Positions 33,375-44,649 of a stretch of DNA of 64,000 nt are shown one piece after another. Every line of letters begins with the position of its first letter. Position 1 is the stretch's first letter. This DNA is from Trogon surrucura (lineage: Eukaryota; Chordata; Aves; Trogoniformes; Trogonidae): assembly GCA_020746105.1 (NCBI GenBank), contig JAJGST010000083.1, forward strand, positions 47,294-111,293, given 5' to 3'. The position numbers and the translations under genes are program-made. The notes beneath the pieces were generated by a model that had not been told where the DNA came from, made no database searches, and saw only the letters and a list, made by a program, of their open reading frames with translations.

Positions 33375-34660
33375 TATAGACTGGGATCCCACCCAGTACT
33401 AAGTGTCACCCCCTGGGCCTCTCCCAGCACCAGACTGGGATTTCTCCCACTTAAAATTGGACCCAACTAGCCCTCTCCCAGTACAGACTGGGATCCCAGC
33501 CAGTACAAACTGGACACCTGTGGGCCTCTCCCAAGACATACTGGGGTCCCATCCAGTAGAAATTAGACACCTCTGAGCCCCTCCTTATTCAATCTGGTCC
33601 CCTATCGATGCTTCCCAGTAGACACTGAGATCTCACCAGTACAAACTGGACACCCCTGAAATTGTCCCAGTATAGGATGGGATCCCTCTTAGTACTAAAT
33701 GGACCACACTGGGTCTCTCTGAGTACAGACTGGGATCCTTCCCAGTACAAACTGCATGTCCCTGGACCCCTCCAAGAACAAATTGGGATCCCTCCCAGTA
33801 GAAACTGGACTTCCTGGGCCTCTCCCAGTACTGATGGGGATCCATTCCAGTGCAAACTGGACCGCCTGTGTCTATCCCAATACAGACTAGGAACAGTCCC
33901 AGTACAAACTGGACCATATGGGCCTCTCCATGTACAGACTGGGATCCCTCACTGCACAAAGTGCACCCCCCTGGACCTCTCCCAGTACAGACTGGGATCT
34001 CTCTACTGTACAAACACAAAGCTCCTGGAACTTTCCCAGTCTACACTGGGAATAACCCAGTACTAGCTGGACTCCCTGGCCCTCTCCCATTACAAACTAG
34101 GATCACTGCCACCACAAACGGGACTCCCAGGTTCTCTGCCAGTACAGACTGGGATCCTTCACTGCGCAAACTGGACCCCCTGGGCCTCTCCCAGTACAGA
34201 CTGGGATCCATCCCAGAAGAAACTTGAATGCCTGGAGATATCCCAATACAGACTGGGAACTGTCCCAATACAAATTTGGCTTCCTGGGCCTCTCCAGTAC
34301 ACTCTGGGACCTCCAACATTACAAATGGGATCCTCTCGGTCTCTCCCAGTACAGACTGGGATTGTTCCCTGAACAAAACAGACCCCTTGGAGCGAACCCA
34401 CTCAAAACTGGGATTCCCAGCCAATATAATCTGGATCTGCAGGGCCTCTCCCAGTACAAACTAGACACCCCTGGACCTCTTCCAGCACAGACTGAGAGCC
34501 CTCGCTGTGCAAACTGGGCCACTGTGGGCCTCTCCCAGTACAGGTTGGGATCTATTTCAGTACTAACCAGACCTCCCTGGACCCCTCTCACAGGAGGCTG
34601 GGATCCCTCCCAGTCTAAACCGGATATTCCTGGCTTCTACTGATGCTGATCCTTCCCATA
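33375..34660. repeat. Hairpin-forming minisatellite, block 1
   Basis: About 20 degenerate units of roughly 60-62 bp. A typical unit reads cctctcccagtacagactgg, gatccctcccagtacaaact, ggacccctgg. The core TCCCAGTACAGACTGGGA is a perfect 7-bp stem with a 4-nt loop. Long open frames on both strands (for example 33633-34019 minus and 34224-34643 plus) reflect the repeat and not proteins. Confidence 0.88.
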
Positions 34661-34984
34661 CCACTGATGTTAAGATTTCATTTTAGAGATTATAATAATT
34701 TATTTTTATAATTATTTTAAATACATAAAACTCCAATATTAGCAATAATGATACAAAAGTAAAATTCATTTACATTCATGTTCATTAGTAATAGGAATTT
34801 ATCCCTGATCCAGTACAGAGACGAGAGTAAAAATTCTTTCACGTCAATGCTGTAATAATTAATCATTATTGATTGATATATTTTAAATTTTAAGTTTAAA
34901 TTAAGTAACGTATAAATGATTAAAAGTAATTAATTGTCAACTAATACTCATCAATTCTTAAATAATTACATGAATTGTTTAGGA
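34661..34984. other. AT-rich island in the minisatellite
   Basis: About 320 bp of very AT-rich sequence (taattaattg, tattataatt patterns) sharply bounded by GC-rich repeats. No gene. Confidence 0.6.
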
Positions 34985-35035
34985 TGGAATCACAGAATCA
35001 CAGAATCACAGAATGTTAGAGGTTGGAAGGGACCC
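34985..35035 (-). mobile_element. CR1 3' tail
   Basis: On the plus strand three aatcacag units are followed by aatgttagaggttggaaggg, the reverse complement of the CR1 3' end. Only about 50 bp remain. Confidence 0.8.
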
Positions 35036-35545
35036 ATTGAAATAGTAATATTGGCTCCCGGCACTGCCCCAGTGCTCCCGTTGGAGCTCCCAAGGTGCCC
35101 CCAGTGCTCCCAGTACAGACCTAGTGCTCTCAGGGCAGCACCCTGGCTCTCCCCTTTGACACCAGTGTCAACCCAGTGCTCCCAGTATCACTCCCTTGCT
35201 TCCTCCCATAGCAGCCCAGTGCTCCCAGTGCAGCTCCCTGGCTCTCCCAGTGCTCCCAGGGCACAGGTTCCTCGGGGAGGGGGCAGGAGGGGCCTGGAAG
35301 GGGTCACAGCGGGGAGGGGCTGGGGGGAGTTCCCGGGAGATGGGGAGGGGGGCTGTGAGGGTGAGCTGTGCCAGGAGGGGGGTCAGGGAGGAGAAAGGGG
35401 AAGGGCACCTGGGGAAGGGGGCGGGGCCATGGGGAAGGGGCGGGGCCCAGAGGGGAAGGGTGGGGGGCTCTAGGAATGGGGCGGGGCCATGAGGAGCGGT
35501 GGGAGGGGCTGCCAGGGCTGGGGGCTCAGGGAGCTGGGCGGGCAC
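35036..35545. other. GC-rich low-complexity segment
   Basis: C-rich (cccagtgctccc repeats) then G-rich (ggggaaggggg) DNA. The frames on both strands are composition artefacts. Confidence 0.5.
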
Positions 35546-36170
35546 AAACTGGACCTCCCTGGGACTCTCCCAGTGTAGACTGGGAACCCTCCCGGACTAA
35601 CTGGATGGACTCAGCCTCTCCCAGTACAGAATGGGATCACTCCCACTACAAACAGGACCCCCTGGGCCTCTCCCAGTAGAGACTGGGATCCTTCCCAGTA
35701 CAAACTGGGCTATCCTGGACCTATGCCAGGACAGACGGTGATCCATCCCAGTGCAGTGTGGACATTCTTGGCCTCTCCCAGTACAGATCGGGATTCCTCC
35801 CAGTACTGACTGGACCTCCCCGGCCTCCCCTCACTGCAGCCTGCAATCCCTCCCAGTATAAACTGGACCTACTTGCCCTCTCCCTCTAGAGATGTCGATC
35901 CCTCCCAGTAATAAGTGGACCCCCCGGGCCTCTCCCAGTACAAACACACATCCCTTCCAGCAGATACTGGACTCCACATATCACACACTGGGCTTCTCCC
36001 AGTATAAGATGGGCTGCAGTGGGCCTCTGCTAGTACGAACTGGGACCTCTCCCAGCACAAACTGGACCTCTCTGGACCCTTCCTGATACAGGCTTGGATC
36101 CATCCCAGTACTAACTGGACTCTCCTGAGCCTCTCCTACTACAGGCTGGGATCCTTCCCAATACAAACTG
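35546..36170. repeat. Hairpin-forming minisatellite, block 2
   Basis: The same unit as block 1 (ggcctctcccagtacagact, gggatccttcccagtacaaa). It continues to about 36170, where the right arm of inverted repeat 1 starts without a gap. Confidence 0.88.
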
Positions 36171-36870
36171 GGACCCCGCTCTGGGGAGCTCGGGGCACTG
36201 GGAGCTTGGCTTACGCTTTCCACCCACCCCTGCAAGGCCACGGGCTGGGAGAAGCCCTTCTGGGCTGCTCATCCCCTGCTGAAGCAGAATATTCCTGCCT
36301 GGACACACGTCTCCAGGAGAGCCCTGAGCACCCCAGGCTCCAGCCGCTGGTGTGTGTGCCGGGAGCAGCTGGGTCCCGCCCGGAGCCTGAGCCACTGCCT
36401 CCTGTCCCCTCCCAGGCTGGGGCCATGGGAGCTCAGCCCTGCTCATGCAGCAGCATGGAGCCAAAAAGCCACCCGGACAGAGTCAGGAGCTTCTAGGCCC
36501 TGAGGCAAATGCAGGGCTGGGGTCTGCATGCGGTGGGGCTGGGGGCTGTGCCCGGTGGCCTGTGGGGTGGGGAGCAGGGCTGCTCCCCAGGGCTACTTCT
36601 CCAGCAGATCCACAAGACCTTGCTGCTCCCCCAGCTCCCGAAGCACACAGTGCGCAGGATGCTCCGGCTGCAGACGTGGTCCCGCCAGTGCTGGTGGCAA
36701 AGGGGCTGCCCAGGCTCCAGCCAGCTCCTGCTGGGAATGTACCTGGGACCCCATCACCTCACACCTCTCCGTGGGCTGGGTGGCAAGAGGGGCAGACCCC
36801 CAGCCCACAGGTCTGCTCCGCTGTCCAGAGCAGGGACCAATGCACTGTTTGGTTTGGCTTTTGACTTAGG

Positions 36871-37110
36871 ATGGTGGAGCCTATGGACGTGGATGTGAAG
36901 GTAGAGGATGTGGAGATGGAGGATGCTGAGATGAAGGATGTGGAGATGGAGGATGTAGAAGAGAAGGATGTGGAGATGGAGGATGTAGAAGAGAAGGACG
37001 TGGAGATGGAAGATGTGGCGTGGATATGGAGATGGAGGACATGGCGGTGAAGGATGTGGAGGTAAAGCACGTGGAAATGGAGGATGTGGAGGACAGGGAT
37101 GTGAAGAGGG
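36871..37110 (+). pseudogene. Acidic DVEMED-repeat ORF, right arm, frame broken
   Basis: The ATG at 36871 follows a splice acceptor (ttttgacttag). The frame begins MVEPMDVDVKVEDVEMEDAE and continues in 10-residue repeats (EMEDVEEKDV), then turns to Trp/Arg codons and stops at 37048-37050. The repeat sense continues in another frame (MEMEDMAVKDVEVKHVEMED, from about 37020), leading to DVKRDTLAATQ and Pro-rich sequence. The same break occurs in the left arm. A later exon-like frame at 37420-37602 (after acceptor acccctcag) and AATAAA signals at 37735-37745 could be its 3' end. I recognise no family. An acidic nuclear or scaffold-type protein is a guess only. Confidence 0.4.
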
Positions 37111-37589
37111 ACACACTAGCAGCCACACAGGCAGGTGCTCCCCATCCACTGCCCACAGTCAGAGGGGGTCGCTTGCTGCCAGGCTTGAGTTGGGTCTGGG
37201 CTGGGTGGTCCCTGGCTGCAGGCACAGGGAGCCCAGTGCCCTCATCCCAGCGGCACAACCACCGCCCCCACGCTGCCCGGAGCACCCACCTGCTTTGGGA
37301 AGGGAGCAATTCCTTGGGGGAACCCAAGTGTGACACCAAGGCCAGCCGGGGCTTCGTGCTGGCAGCAGAGCCCCACTGTCCCCAGTGTGTCCCAGGGCTG
37401 TGGCCAATCTCACACCCCTCAGGGTGAAGCCCAGCCCGAAGCAGCTGCTGCCGCTGAGCTGGCTCGGGAACCCCCAGCTCAGCTCAGCGAAGCGCTGCCC
37501 GTTGGCCAAACGGCCGTGCCTCTTGCTTTTCTTCCAGGGCTGACGGAGATGCGGGGCTTGGCGGAGATTCGAGGAGGAAGATTTGTCGT

Positions 37590-37720
37590 TTGCTGTATAT
37601 AGTTGTTTGTTGTTGTTTGTTGTTGTTTGTTGTTAGTTGTTTCTTGTTGTTTGTTGTTAGTATGTTGTTGTTTGTTGTTGTTGTATACAGTTGTTTCTTG
37701 TTGTTTGTTGTATATAGTTG
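37590..37720. repeat. TTGTTTG-type microsatellite, right arm
   Basis: Mirror of 11420-11565, followed by aaataaataaattt (37733-37747), which has overlapping polyadenylation signals. Confidence 0.85.
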
Positions 37721-38029
37721 GTTCTTTTTCTGTAAATAAATAAATTTCTTTCCGTTTTTCAGACCCAAACTCCCTTGGTATTTGCTTTGGGCACACGTGG
37801 TGGCTGCAGAGCTGTGGTTTCTACTTGCTCTGGGTTCCTGGCGCCCCAGGGACAGGGGGTACCTGTGCACAGGAAGGGGGTCGCACTTAGGGGGGTGGCA
37901 CCAGTGGGCACCTCTAGAGCATTGCAGAGCACTGGGAGAGCCCTGAGAGCGAGAAGGGCCAAGTGTGGGTGCCCAGGGAGAGACTCAACCCAAAGCAAAG
38001 CGATCCCTGCCCCGCCTGGACTGAAGGAG

Positions 38030-38290
38030 GGACCATGGACCTGCTCATCCCACAGTTCGACCACTCTTCCAGGGCGATGCTGTGAGGGCCAGGGTGAAAA
38101 GCCTGACCGAAATCCGTAAAACCGACATCCACCAGCTTCCCTTCATCCACGAGGCGGGTGACCTTGTTGCAGGAGGATCTGGGAGTGCTGTGGCTGACTC
38201 TGCAGGGAAGGGATGTCACCCAGAGGGACCTTGACAGCTCTGAGAGGTGGGCCCATGGGAACCTCCTGAAGCTCATCAAGGCCCAGGGGG
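38030..38290. mobile_element. Degenerate CR1 remnants, right arm
   Basis: Mirror of 10855-11115. The minus strand at 38030-38165 holds VTRLVDEGKLVDVGFTDFGQ and the plus strand at about 38170-38290 holds QRDLDSSERWAHGNLLKLIK. These are two CR1 segments facing opposite ways. Confidence 0.65.
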
Positions 38291-39400
38291 TGTGGGAGGT
38301 GGCAGCAGCTGGCACATTCCCAGTGCCGGAGCATTGCAGGATCCCGGGAACGATGCCGGGGCTGGGGGAGAGCCCTGAGAGCGAGACGGGGCCCCCGAGT
38401 GCGGGTGCCCGCCCGGGGAGAGGCTCGACCAGCCGTGAAGCTGCTGGCAGCGGCGCTGGCCCCTGGTCCCCACTCGGGGTGACTCGGGGGCTGCAGCTCG
38501 TGGCGGGGAGGGCGCGGGGGCCTCGGGGCAGCTGCTGCGGGGGTGCTGTGGCTCCCGCGGGACTGCGGCCCGGCCGGGGGGTGCGGGCTGTGGGGAGCCG
38601 CGGGCGCTGGCGGGGAGTCCCGGGGCTGCGGGAGCGCTGCCGGCCACGGGCGCACCGGCACCGGGAAGGGGAGCGGCGGGAGCGGGGCCGGAGCCCGGGC
38701 GCAGCCGGCGGCGGGATGGGGCAGCGGCGGGAGCGGCCGCGCTGCTCTTTGCCCCGGGTCAGGCTGCCGGGGCCGGGGCCGGGGCCCGAGACCGCTTCCC
38801 CGGCGGCGTGGGGGGTGTGCAGGCGGGGGGCGAGGCGGGGCCCCCTCCTCCTCCTCGTCCTCCGGTCGGGGCCGGGCGTCTCTCCCCCGGGCCGTGTCCA
38901 CCCGCCTGGCCCGGGCCAGGGCTGCGGGGGAGCGGGCTGGGAGCGGGGCGCCCCGGCTGCCCCCGGCCCGGCTCCCTGCTCGGGCAGCAGCGGCTCTTCG
39001 GGGCTCTCTGCAGAGGCCGGCGGGGCCGCGTACGGGCAGGCAGAGCTCGCCGTGCCTGGGGCAGCCCTGAGCTGCCCGGGTCGCCACGGGAGGGAGGGAG
39101 GGAGGGAGGGAGGGGGGCTCCGTCCCCCCAAGCTCTGGGCGCTCACGCCGACCCCTGGGCGGCCGGCAGGGCACCTGGCCGGGCTGCTGCCATCGGGCAC
39201 CGCCGGCGCCAGCGTTTCCCAGGGCTTCTCGGGCTGCGTCCTCCAGCTGGGGGAGACCACGGCCACGGACGAGGAGGCGGATGGCATCGAGCTGGAAAGG
39301 CTCCCCTGGACACCCGGCTTTCAGCCAGAGCGTTTCCAGTCGGATCCAGCGGCCCAAAGCAAGTCCTCTCCCTGCTGACACTCTTGGTCCTTCTGGCTTG
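38290..39400. promoter_or_regulatory. CpG island, right arm
   Basis: Mirror of the left-arm island: dense CpG, Sp1-like GC boxes and a gggagggagg run at 39090-39110. Long ORFs in several frames (for example 37914-39287 minus, 38158-39378 plus) are due to composition. Confidence 0.6.
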
Positions 39401-40055
39401 AATTTGCCCCAGCCCTGGTTTTAGGGAGTTTGTACTAAGTGCCCCGAGATGACGGTGTTGGGAGGACTTTAGCAGCCCTGAAAGAATAGGGAAAGAGTTG
39501 GTGAGGAGGGCTGGTGTCAGACGTGTGGGGCAACGTCTGCATAAAAAGCGAACGAACAGAAGCAGCGAGGTGGGGGGGAATGACAGGTGGAAACGAAATG
39601 TTTCTGGAGCTAAGTGGAAGCAGCTCTGCTGTCCCCAGCAGTGAGTTGTGGGGAGTGAAAAGGAGTTGTGAGCAAATGCAGGCAGCAGTTATGGGAAAAC
39701 CCAGGTGCCTTGGGGAGGTGGAAAGCTGCCAGGGCAAGGTGGAGGGCTGAGCGCCCTGCGGGTCAGGCTTTCCAAGCTGCTGAAAGCCACCCGTTGGGCT
39801 GGGAGGAGGAGGCATTGCCCTGAGCAGTGGGGTGGGCACTCTGGCAGCCAGGATGGGGCAGTTGGTGGGGGCGAGTTGGGCCCTCGTGAGCTGGTGCCGC
39901 TGCCAAGGCAAGCGGAGGGTCCCCAGCCCTCCTGCCAGCTTCAGCCAAAAGACCTCCCTTGGAGTGTTGCCAGAAGTGGAAAATGCTTCGACAAAACTCG
40001 TTCGCTCAAGGAGAATGGAAAACTGACTTCTTGTCCATGCGTTCCAGTGTCGGGC

Positions 40056-41187
40056 TTGCCTGGCCGGATTTCGGCGGCGGGGGCGCTTCTGCAAGAAGCT
40101 GCTAGAAGCTTCCCCTGCTTCTGATAGAGTCCGTGTCAGTCAGCTCCAAAGAGGGACCCGCCACTGACCAAGGCTGAGCCTGTCAGTAAAGTGATAGCAG
40201 AGGAACGCCTCTGTGAAAAACATATTTAAGAAATGGGGAAAAAGAACTGCGCCACAACAGCTGGCACGGAGATGGAGGAGTGAGAATCTGTGCAGACACC
40301 AAGGTCAGGGAAGAAGGGGCGGGGGGAGGATGAGCTCCAGGCGCCAGAGCAGAGAGTCCCCCGGGTGGTGGTGAGGCCCATGGTGAAGCGGGCTGTCCCC
40401 CTGCAGCCCATGGGCGGGGTGTAGAAGTCCACCTTGGGGTGGAGAGCCCCACGCCGTGTGGGTGGATGCCTGAAGGAGGCTGTACCCGTGGGAAGCCCGC
40501 GCTGGAGCAGGTGGCTGCCAGAGCCTGTAGCCCGTGGAAGAGCAGGTTGGCTGGTGGCACTTTTGTGACGCCGTGGGGGACTCACGCTGGAGCAGTTTCC
40601 CCTGAAGGGCTGCACCTCAGACTCATGAAGGGTGGGCTGCCCCTCGTGAGGTGTCTCCCGTTGCGCAGTTTGTGATGAATTGCCCTTCGTGGGACGACTC
40701 ACGCCACAGAAGAGAGCGTGAAGCTTGTCTCCCGTGAGAGGGACCCCACAGTGGCCCTGGGGAAGAGTGAAGAGTCCTCCCCCAGAGTGAAGAAGCGGTG
40801 AAACCAACGTCGGCTGAACTGACCGTAACCCCCATTCCCTGTCCCCCTGCGCCGCTCGGGGGGAGGAGGTGGAGAAATCGGGATGGATGTTAAGGCCGGA
40901 GATAAGGGAGGGATGGGGGGAAGGTGTTATTTCTCCTTCTAAGATCTTTTTATTATTATTATTTCTCATTACTCTTCTCTGATTTGTTCATTTAATAAAT
41001 CTAACTAATTTCCCCAAAATCGAGTCTGTTTTCCCTGGGACGGTAAATGCGAGTGATCTCCCTGTCCTTATCTCAAACCTTGAGCCCTTCGATATGTTTT
41101 TCCCCCTGTCTAGCGGAGAAGGGCGGGTGAGAAAGCGGCTGTTTGGGCATGTGGCTGCCGGCCAGGGTCAAACCACGGCAGTTCCCC
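40056..41187 (-). mobile_element. Avian ERV-type LTR, right arm
   Basis: Reverse-complement partner of 8115-9260. On the minus strand it starts at about 41187 with TGCCGTGGTTTGACCCTGGC. It carries the same ttaaatatgtttttcacaga block near 40220. No retroviral genes are attached. The inner limit is approximate. Confidence 0.65.
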
Positions 41188-41884
41188 TGCTGGTACCGTG
41201 TGCTGGTGAGATGTCAGCTGTGACCTGCTCTTTATCCCCCCTGCTCCACGGGACAGCCTAGCTCAGGATGAGCAGCCTCTCTGGGATGTGGCTGGAGAAT
41301 GGCTTGAAATGGGAACTGCTCTGCTTTTTTCTGCAATATGCCCTTTTTCCTGAAAATGTAGCTTCCCGGTATTAGAAAGCAAGTGAGCCTGCAGCCCAGC
41401 GTGTGCTGCAGGAGGAGTGATTCCTGTGCTGAAACTCACCCACAGTGTGTGATTTAAGGTGGGTTTTCCACAGGCTCTGGGGCACTGACCATCACAGAAC
41501 AGGTCCTGGGATCCTCCTTGCTGGCAGGGCCCGGGCTCTGCACCTTCTGGCACACGTCAGCTTCTCCTGCCGGGCTTGCCGTGGCCAGAGGAAAGATGTG
41601 GTGATGTCCCAGCTTTCTGACAGCAAATACTGCTGAATGATCAGCCTTTAACCCTCGGCCTTCTCTGCTGCCACCTGCTTTTCTGGTGCCACGGACCCCT
41701 CCCTGGGAGCGTGGGTGAGGGATGGACGTGGGGCTGGTGCTCTCTCGGCTCTGCGCACGCGGCGCTGCCCCAAAGCCGTCCTGGGCAAGTCTCTTGACGC
41801 AGCCTGCCTGGCTGAGCAGATGGAGGCTGCCAAGGGTGAAACACTGGGAATTGCCTTCCCAGTGTACGGAAAATCCCGTTGCCA
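41188..41884. other. No recognised gene
   Basis: Unique-looking sequence outside the right arm, with no motif in any frame. Confidence 0.3.
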
Positions 41885-42475
41885 GGGGTCAGTGTTCACC
41901 AAGAAGACAGAGGAGTCTGAACTTTATTTGAATAAAGGGAGAGTTCACCGGGGTTGCCAAGTGCCAGCGAGGTCTCTCAAATTGCCGGAAGACGCAGCCC
42001 CCTTTTATCCCAATTTCCTCCTTTTATCCCAATTTACCCCTTTTATCCCAATTTCCTCCTTTCATCCCAATTTTCCGGTCGCATGAAACCCTCTCCCTCT
42101 CCCCACTGGCTGAGGCACTCGGCAGGTTCAGGCTCCCCGACCCGCCTGTCCCATGTTCCCCCTTCACACGTGCCCCCTTCACAACACACATCCCGTGTGT
42201 CAGTAACTCCAACTTTACACCGCCCAGGGCAGAGCAGCCAATGTCCATCGGTCTCTGGAGCCTGCGCGCTCTCTCTCACAGTTCACAAGTTCAGAGCATC
42301 CTCGCTGCTGACTTAATGAACAGCCCTGATGGTCCAGGGTGCTCGTTATCTTCTCCTCACATTCTGTGACTCCCTTGTTCCTGAAGGACACTCTCCTCTT
42401 TGTTCCATCACTAACAAGGAGAAAAACCCCACACACTTCCCTTCTGGTCTTATCACTTATTTGTAAAGACACTCG
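41885..42475 (-). repeat. Possible LTR-like element
   Basis: On the minus strand this runs from TGTCTTTACAAATAAGTG near 42475, past four tandem gggataaaagg units (42005-42073), to ctttattcaaataaag near 41920-41940 (polyadenylation-type signal). That order is LTR-like and fits its place downstream of the minus-strand provirus, but it does not match that provirus's 5' LTR and the edges are uncertain. Confidence 0.3.
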
Positions 42476-43554
42476 ACTTTCTTTTTCTCTCAATCCCTCC
42501 TCTTCTTATTTCAATATTTGTCTTTACAAAAGTTGGTTATCATTAACCTGATTTTCTCCTCCTGATCCACCTTTGGTCTTGGAATTATCATTTGTTCCCA
42601 AATCTGATTTTACATCTTTAATAATTCTACTACTTTTTTTTCCTGAAAAAAAAACCGCAATGTCTAACAACTAGTGTGCCAGTGTGAAAAGGGAGGAAAA
42701 AAGAAAGAAAGAGAGGGAGGGAAGCAGAAGCTGAGGGTGAGCTGGAGGGAAGTCCAAAAGGAAGGGCCAAAAAAGCAAGCCAAATAAATTAGAGGGAAAA
42801 AGCACAAAGTAGTCCTTTCTTCCACTTTGATCATGTATTACGTTTCTTTTGAGAATCTCTTGCATATTCCAAGAGCTCATTTGCTTAAGTCCACCTCCCA
42901 CCAGCGCTGCTACGCCTGCCCAATCCCGTCACTGCGGGGCCTTGAGGAGCAGACTCCGGGTCCGGGCGCGTGCGTGGACGCCAGGTTGGGTTTCTGGGAG
43001 TTTGCTGTGTGCACAGCGACAGGGAACTCCTGGTCTGGCAGTGGCTGTGGCTCGACATTGCTGCTCCTTCTATGTGGTGAGTGGTGGTACAAATGACAGA
43101 GGCAGAGGAGGAAGGAGGAAAGAAAGGAAAAAAATGAAAGAGAAGCAATCGCGCAGGCACAATGCAAGCGTAGATCGACTTTATACGAAAATCCAAAATG
43201 TATTACAAGGAACAGGATCTTATCTTTTGATATACCCAAAAATCCTTTCCAAAAGTCCACACTGTCCACTTTCTTCATCTTCGTCTTCTTATCAGTCCCT
43301 CATTCTTTAACGCCAATGCTCTTCCATCTTCATCCTTGTTTGCCGAGTGTCCTCCCTCTGGCGTTCTAGCACGGGTCTGCTCGGGTATTGCTCAGTCCAT
43401 TCTTTTCCATGACCCGATTCCAAAACACGGTTCCGACATTTAACTACTACATTAACAACACCAACTGTTTAACTGCAAAACCATTAACATGTCAAAACTC
43501 AAGGCAATACAACTATCAAAACATGTCTTAACAACACCAAATATTGCAGGTTTA
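42476..43554. other. Sequence between LTR-like element and provirus C
   Basis: Mixed pyrimidine-rich and unique sequence. A TATA-like motif (cgtataaagtcg on the minus strand) lies near 43180. No coding frame is convincing. Confidence 0.3.
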
Positions 43555-43821
43555 TCAGTTTGTTTCTAATCCTGCGGAAGGGGCCGGGCCAGGAGGATTA
43601 ACAGGTGGTTGCTGTTCATCAGAACAATCCAACTCGCAACATTCTTCAGAATGATCACCACAACGCCACACCAAACGAGTAACAACCACCAAAACAAATG
43701 CCGCAACAAGTGTTGTCCCAGCCAAAACACACAGAGCAATCACCTCGCTATCCCGGATAATTTGTCTTTCTGTAACTGCGTTACAGCCACTGCGCCTTCG
43801 CAAGAGAATGGGGGGCTGCAA
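43555..43821 (-). CDS. Small membrane-anchored ORF, possibly env tail
   Basis: The frame follows an acceptor-like acctttgcag and reads about 88 codons. It has a strong single hydrophobic segment (VIALCVLAGTTLVAAFVLVV), then TRLVWRC, a cysteine-rich acidic stretch (EECCELDCSDE) and a Pro-rich tail. There is no ATG at its start, so it would be an exon or a remnant. Its position at the 3' side of the minus-strand gammaretrovirus-like provirus suggests env-derived sequence, but no conserved Env motif is present. Confidence 0.35.
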   Translation of the reverse strand: MQPPILLRRRSGCNAVTERQIIRDSEVIALCVLAGTTLVAAFVLVVVTRLVWRCGDHSEECCELDCSDEQQPPVNPPGPAPSAGLETN

Positions 43822-43970
43822 AGGTCTACGCCCCCCAGCCCAGAGCGCACGCGTGGTCTAGAAATTGCTGTCCCAAATATAGGCAAGAGTAAATAAACAA
43901 GAACGAGTCACGTTGCTAATTCCTTATACATAATAAATGGTTTTAGTTAATATACTTAATAAGGCCAATG

Positions 43971-44180
43971 TTAAAATAAATCTATCACAATTCTATATCT
44001 ATGCCCACTAATTTTTCCACTCCAAAACTTAACTCTGTTATAGAGGGGGAGGAAAGAAAATAAAGAAGCAAGAGTTATAATCTGTATAATTCTAATGGCC
44101 ACACTCTTGGCCTGTTTCACAAACCCAACTTGTTTTACTCCGTCAGGGGAAGTCACAGCAATTGCTTGCATGTTGCTCAC
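43971..44180 (-). pseudogene. ERV C 3' coding remnant
   Basis: The frame contains AIAVTSPDGVKQVGFVKQAK followed by a hydrophobic stretch (IIQIITLASLFSFLPLY). The same sequence is at 21650-21750, where the long CR1 cuts it. It may be env-derived. No diagnostic motif is present. Confidence 0.5.
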
Positions 44181-44649
44181 AACACTCTGGATGAACTATT
44201 AAATAGTGCACACGAAAAAACAAAAAAAAAATTAATGTCCGTGGTCAACTAGAACAAATTGTTTTGATAGTTTCTTCACGTTAGTAGGGTGAGGTATGTT
44301 CCCCAACTTTGATTGCTGTATCCCCCTTTTCTTGGAAGTTCAGAAAAATCAATTTGACAGTGGTTCCCTGGTGCATTCCTCCTAATTGCACTCAGTTACT
44401 TTTCCCATTGCTGAGTCACTTGTCGAATTGTAACATATAAATTTAACCCTACTCATTTCTGATTTAAAAATGTACACAGAGAGTCTGCCCCCCAATGTGC
44501 CTTATTGTGCTCTTTGACAGTTCCCCATAATTCTGCCATTGCTCATGTGTGCCCATCCTTTGGAGGGAATCTGCCCTCCCATTTGTTCTATTAATTCTTT
44601 ATCATCTCTAGAGAATTCAGTATTTTCCTCATCCAAACTCCTGCTCCTA

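Larger units (their letters stand above)
36171..41187. repeat. Large inverted repeat 1, right arm
   Basis: Reverse complement of 8115-12986 in the same order, with an extra segment at about 39788-40055. The outer edge is the LTR end at 41187 and the inner edge abuts the minisatellite. Confidence 0.9.

Noticed and set aside
33633-34643. ORFs of 100-139 codons with repeated SQYRLGS-type sequence
   Set aside because: They translate the minisatellite; both strands are open and the repeat unit explains the pattern.
34985-35035. Short aatcacag repeats as a CRISPR-like array
   Set aside because: They are the reverse complement of the CR1 tail, without spacers.
37914-39401. ORFs of 400-457 codons in the right-arm CpG island
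   Set aside because: Same reason as the left arm; also the reading frames are not conserved between the two arms.
42005-42073. Tandem tttatcccaattt units as a distinct satellite
   Set aside because: Only about four copies; better explained as a U3-type repeat in an LTR-like element.
41885-42475. 3' LTR of provirus C
   Set aside because: It does not match the 5' LTR at 48047-48551, so it cannot be paired with it on the sequence seen.
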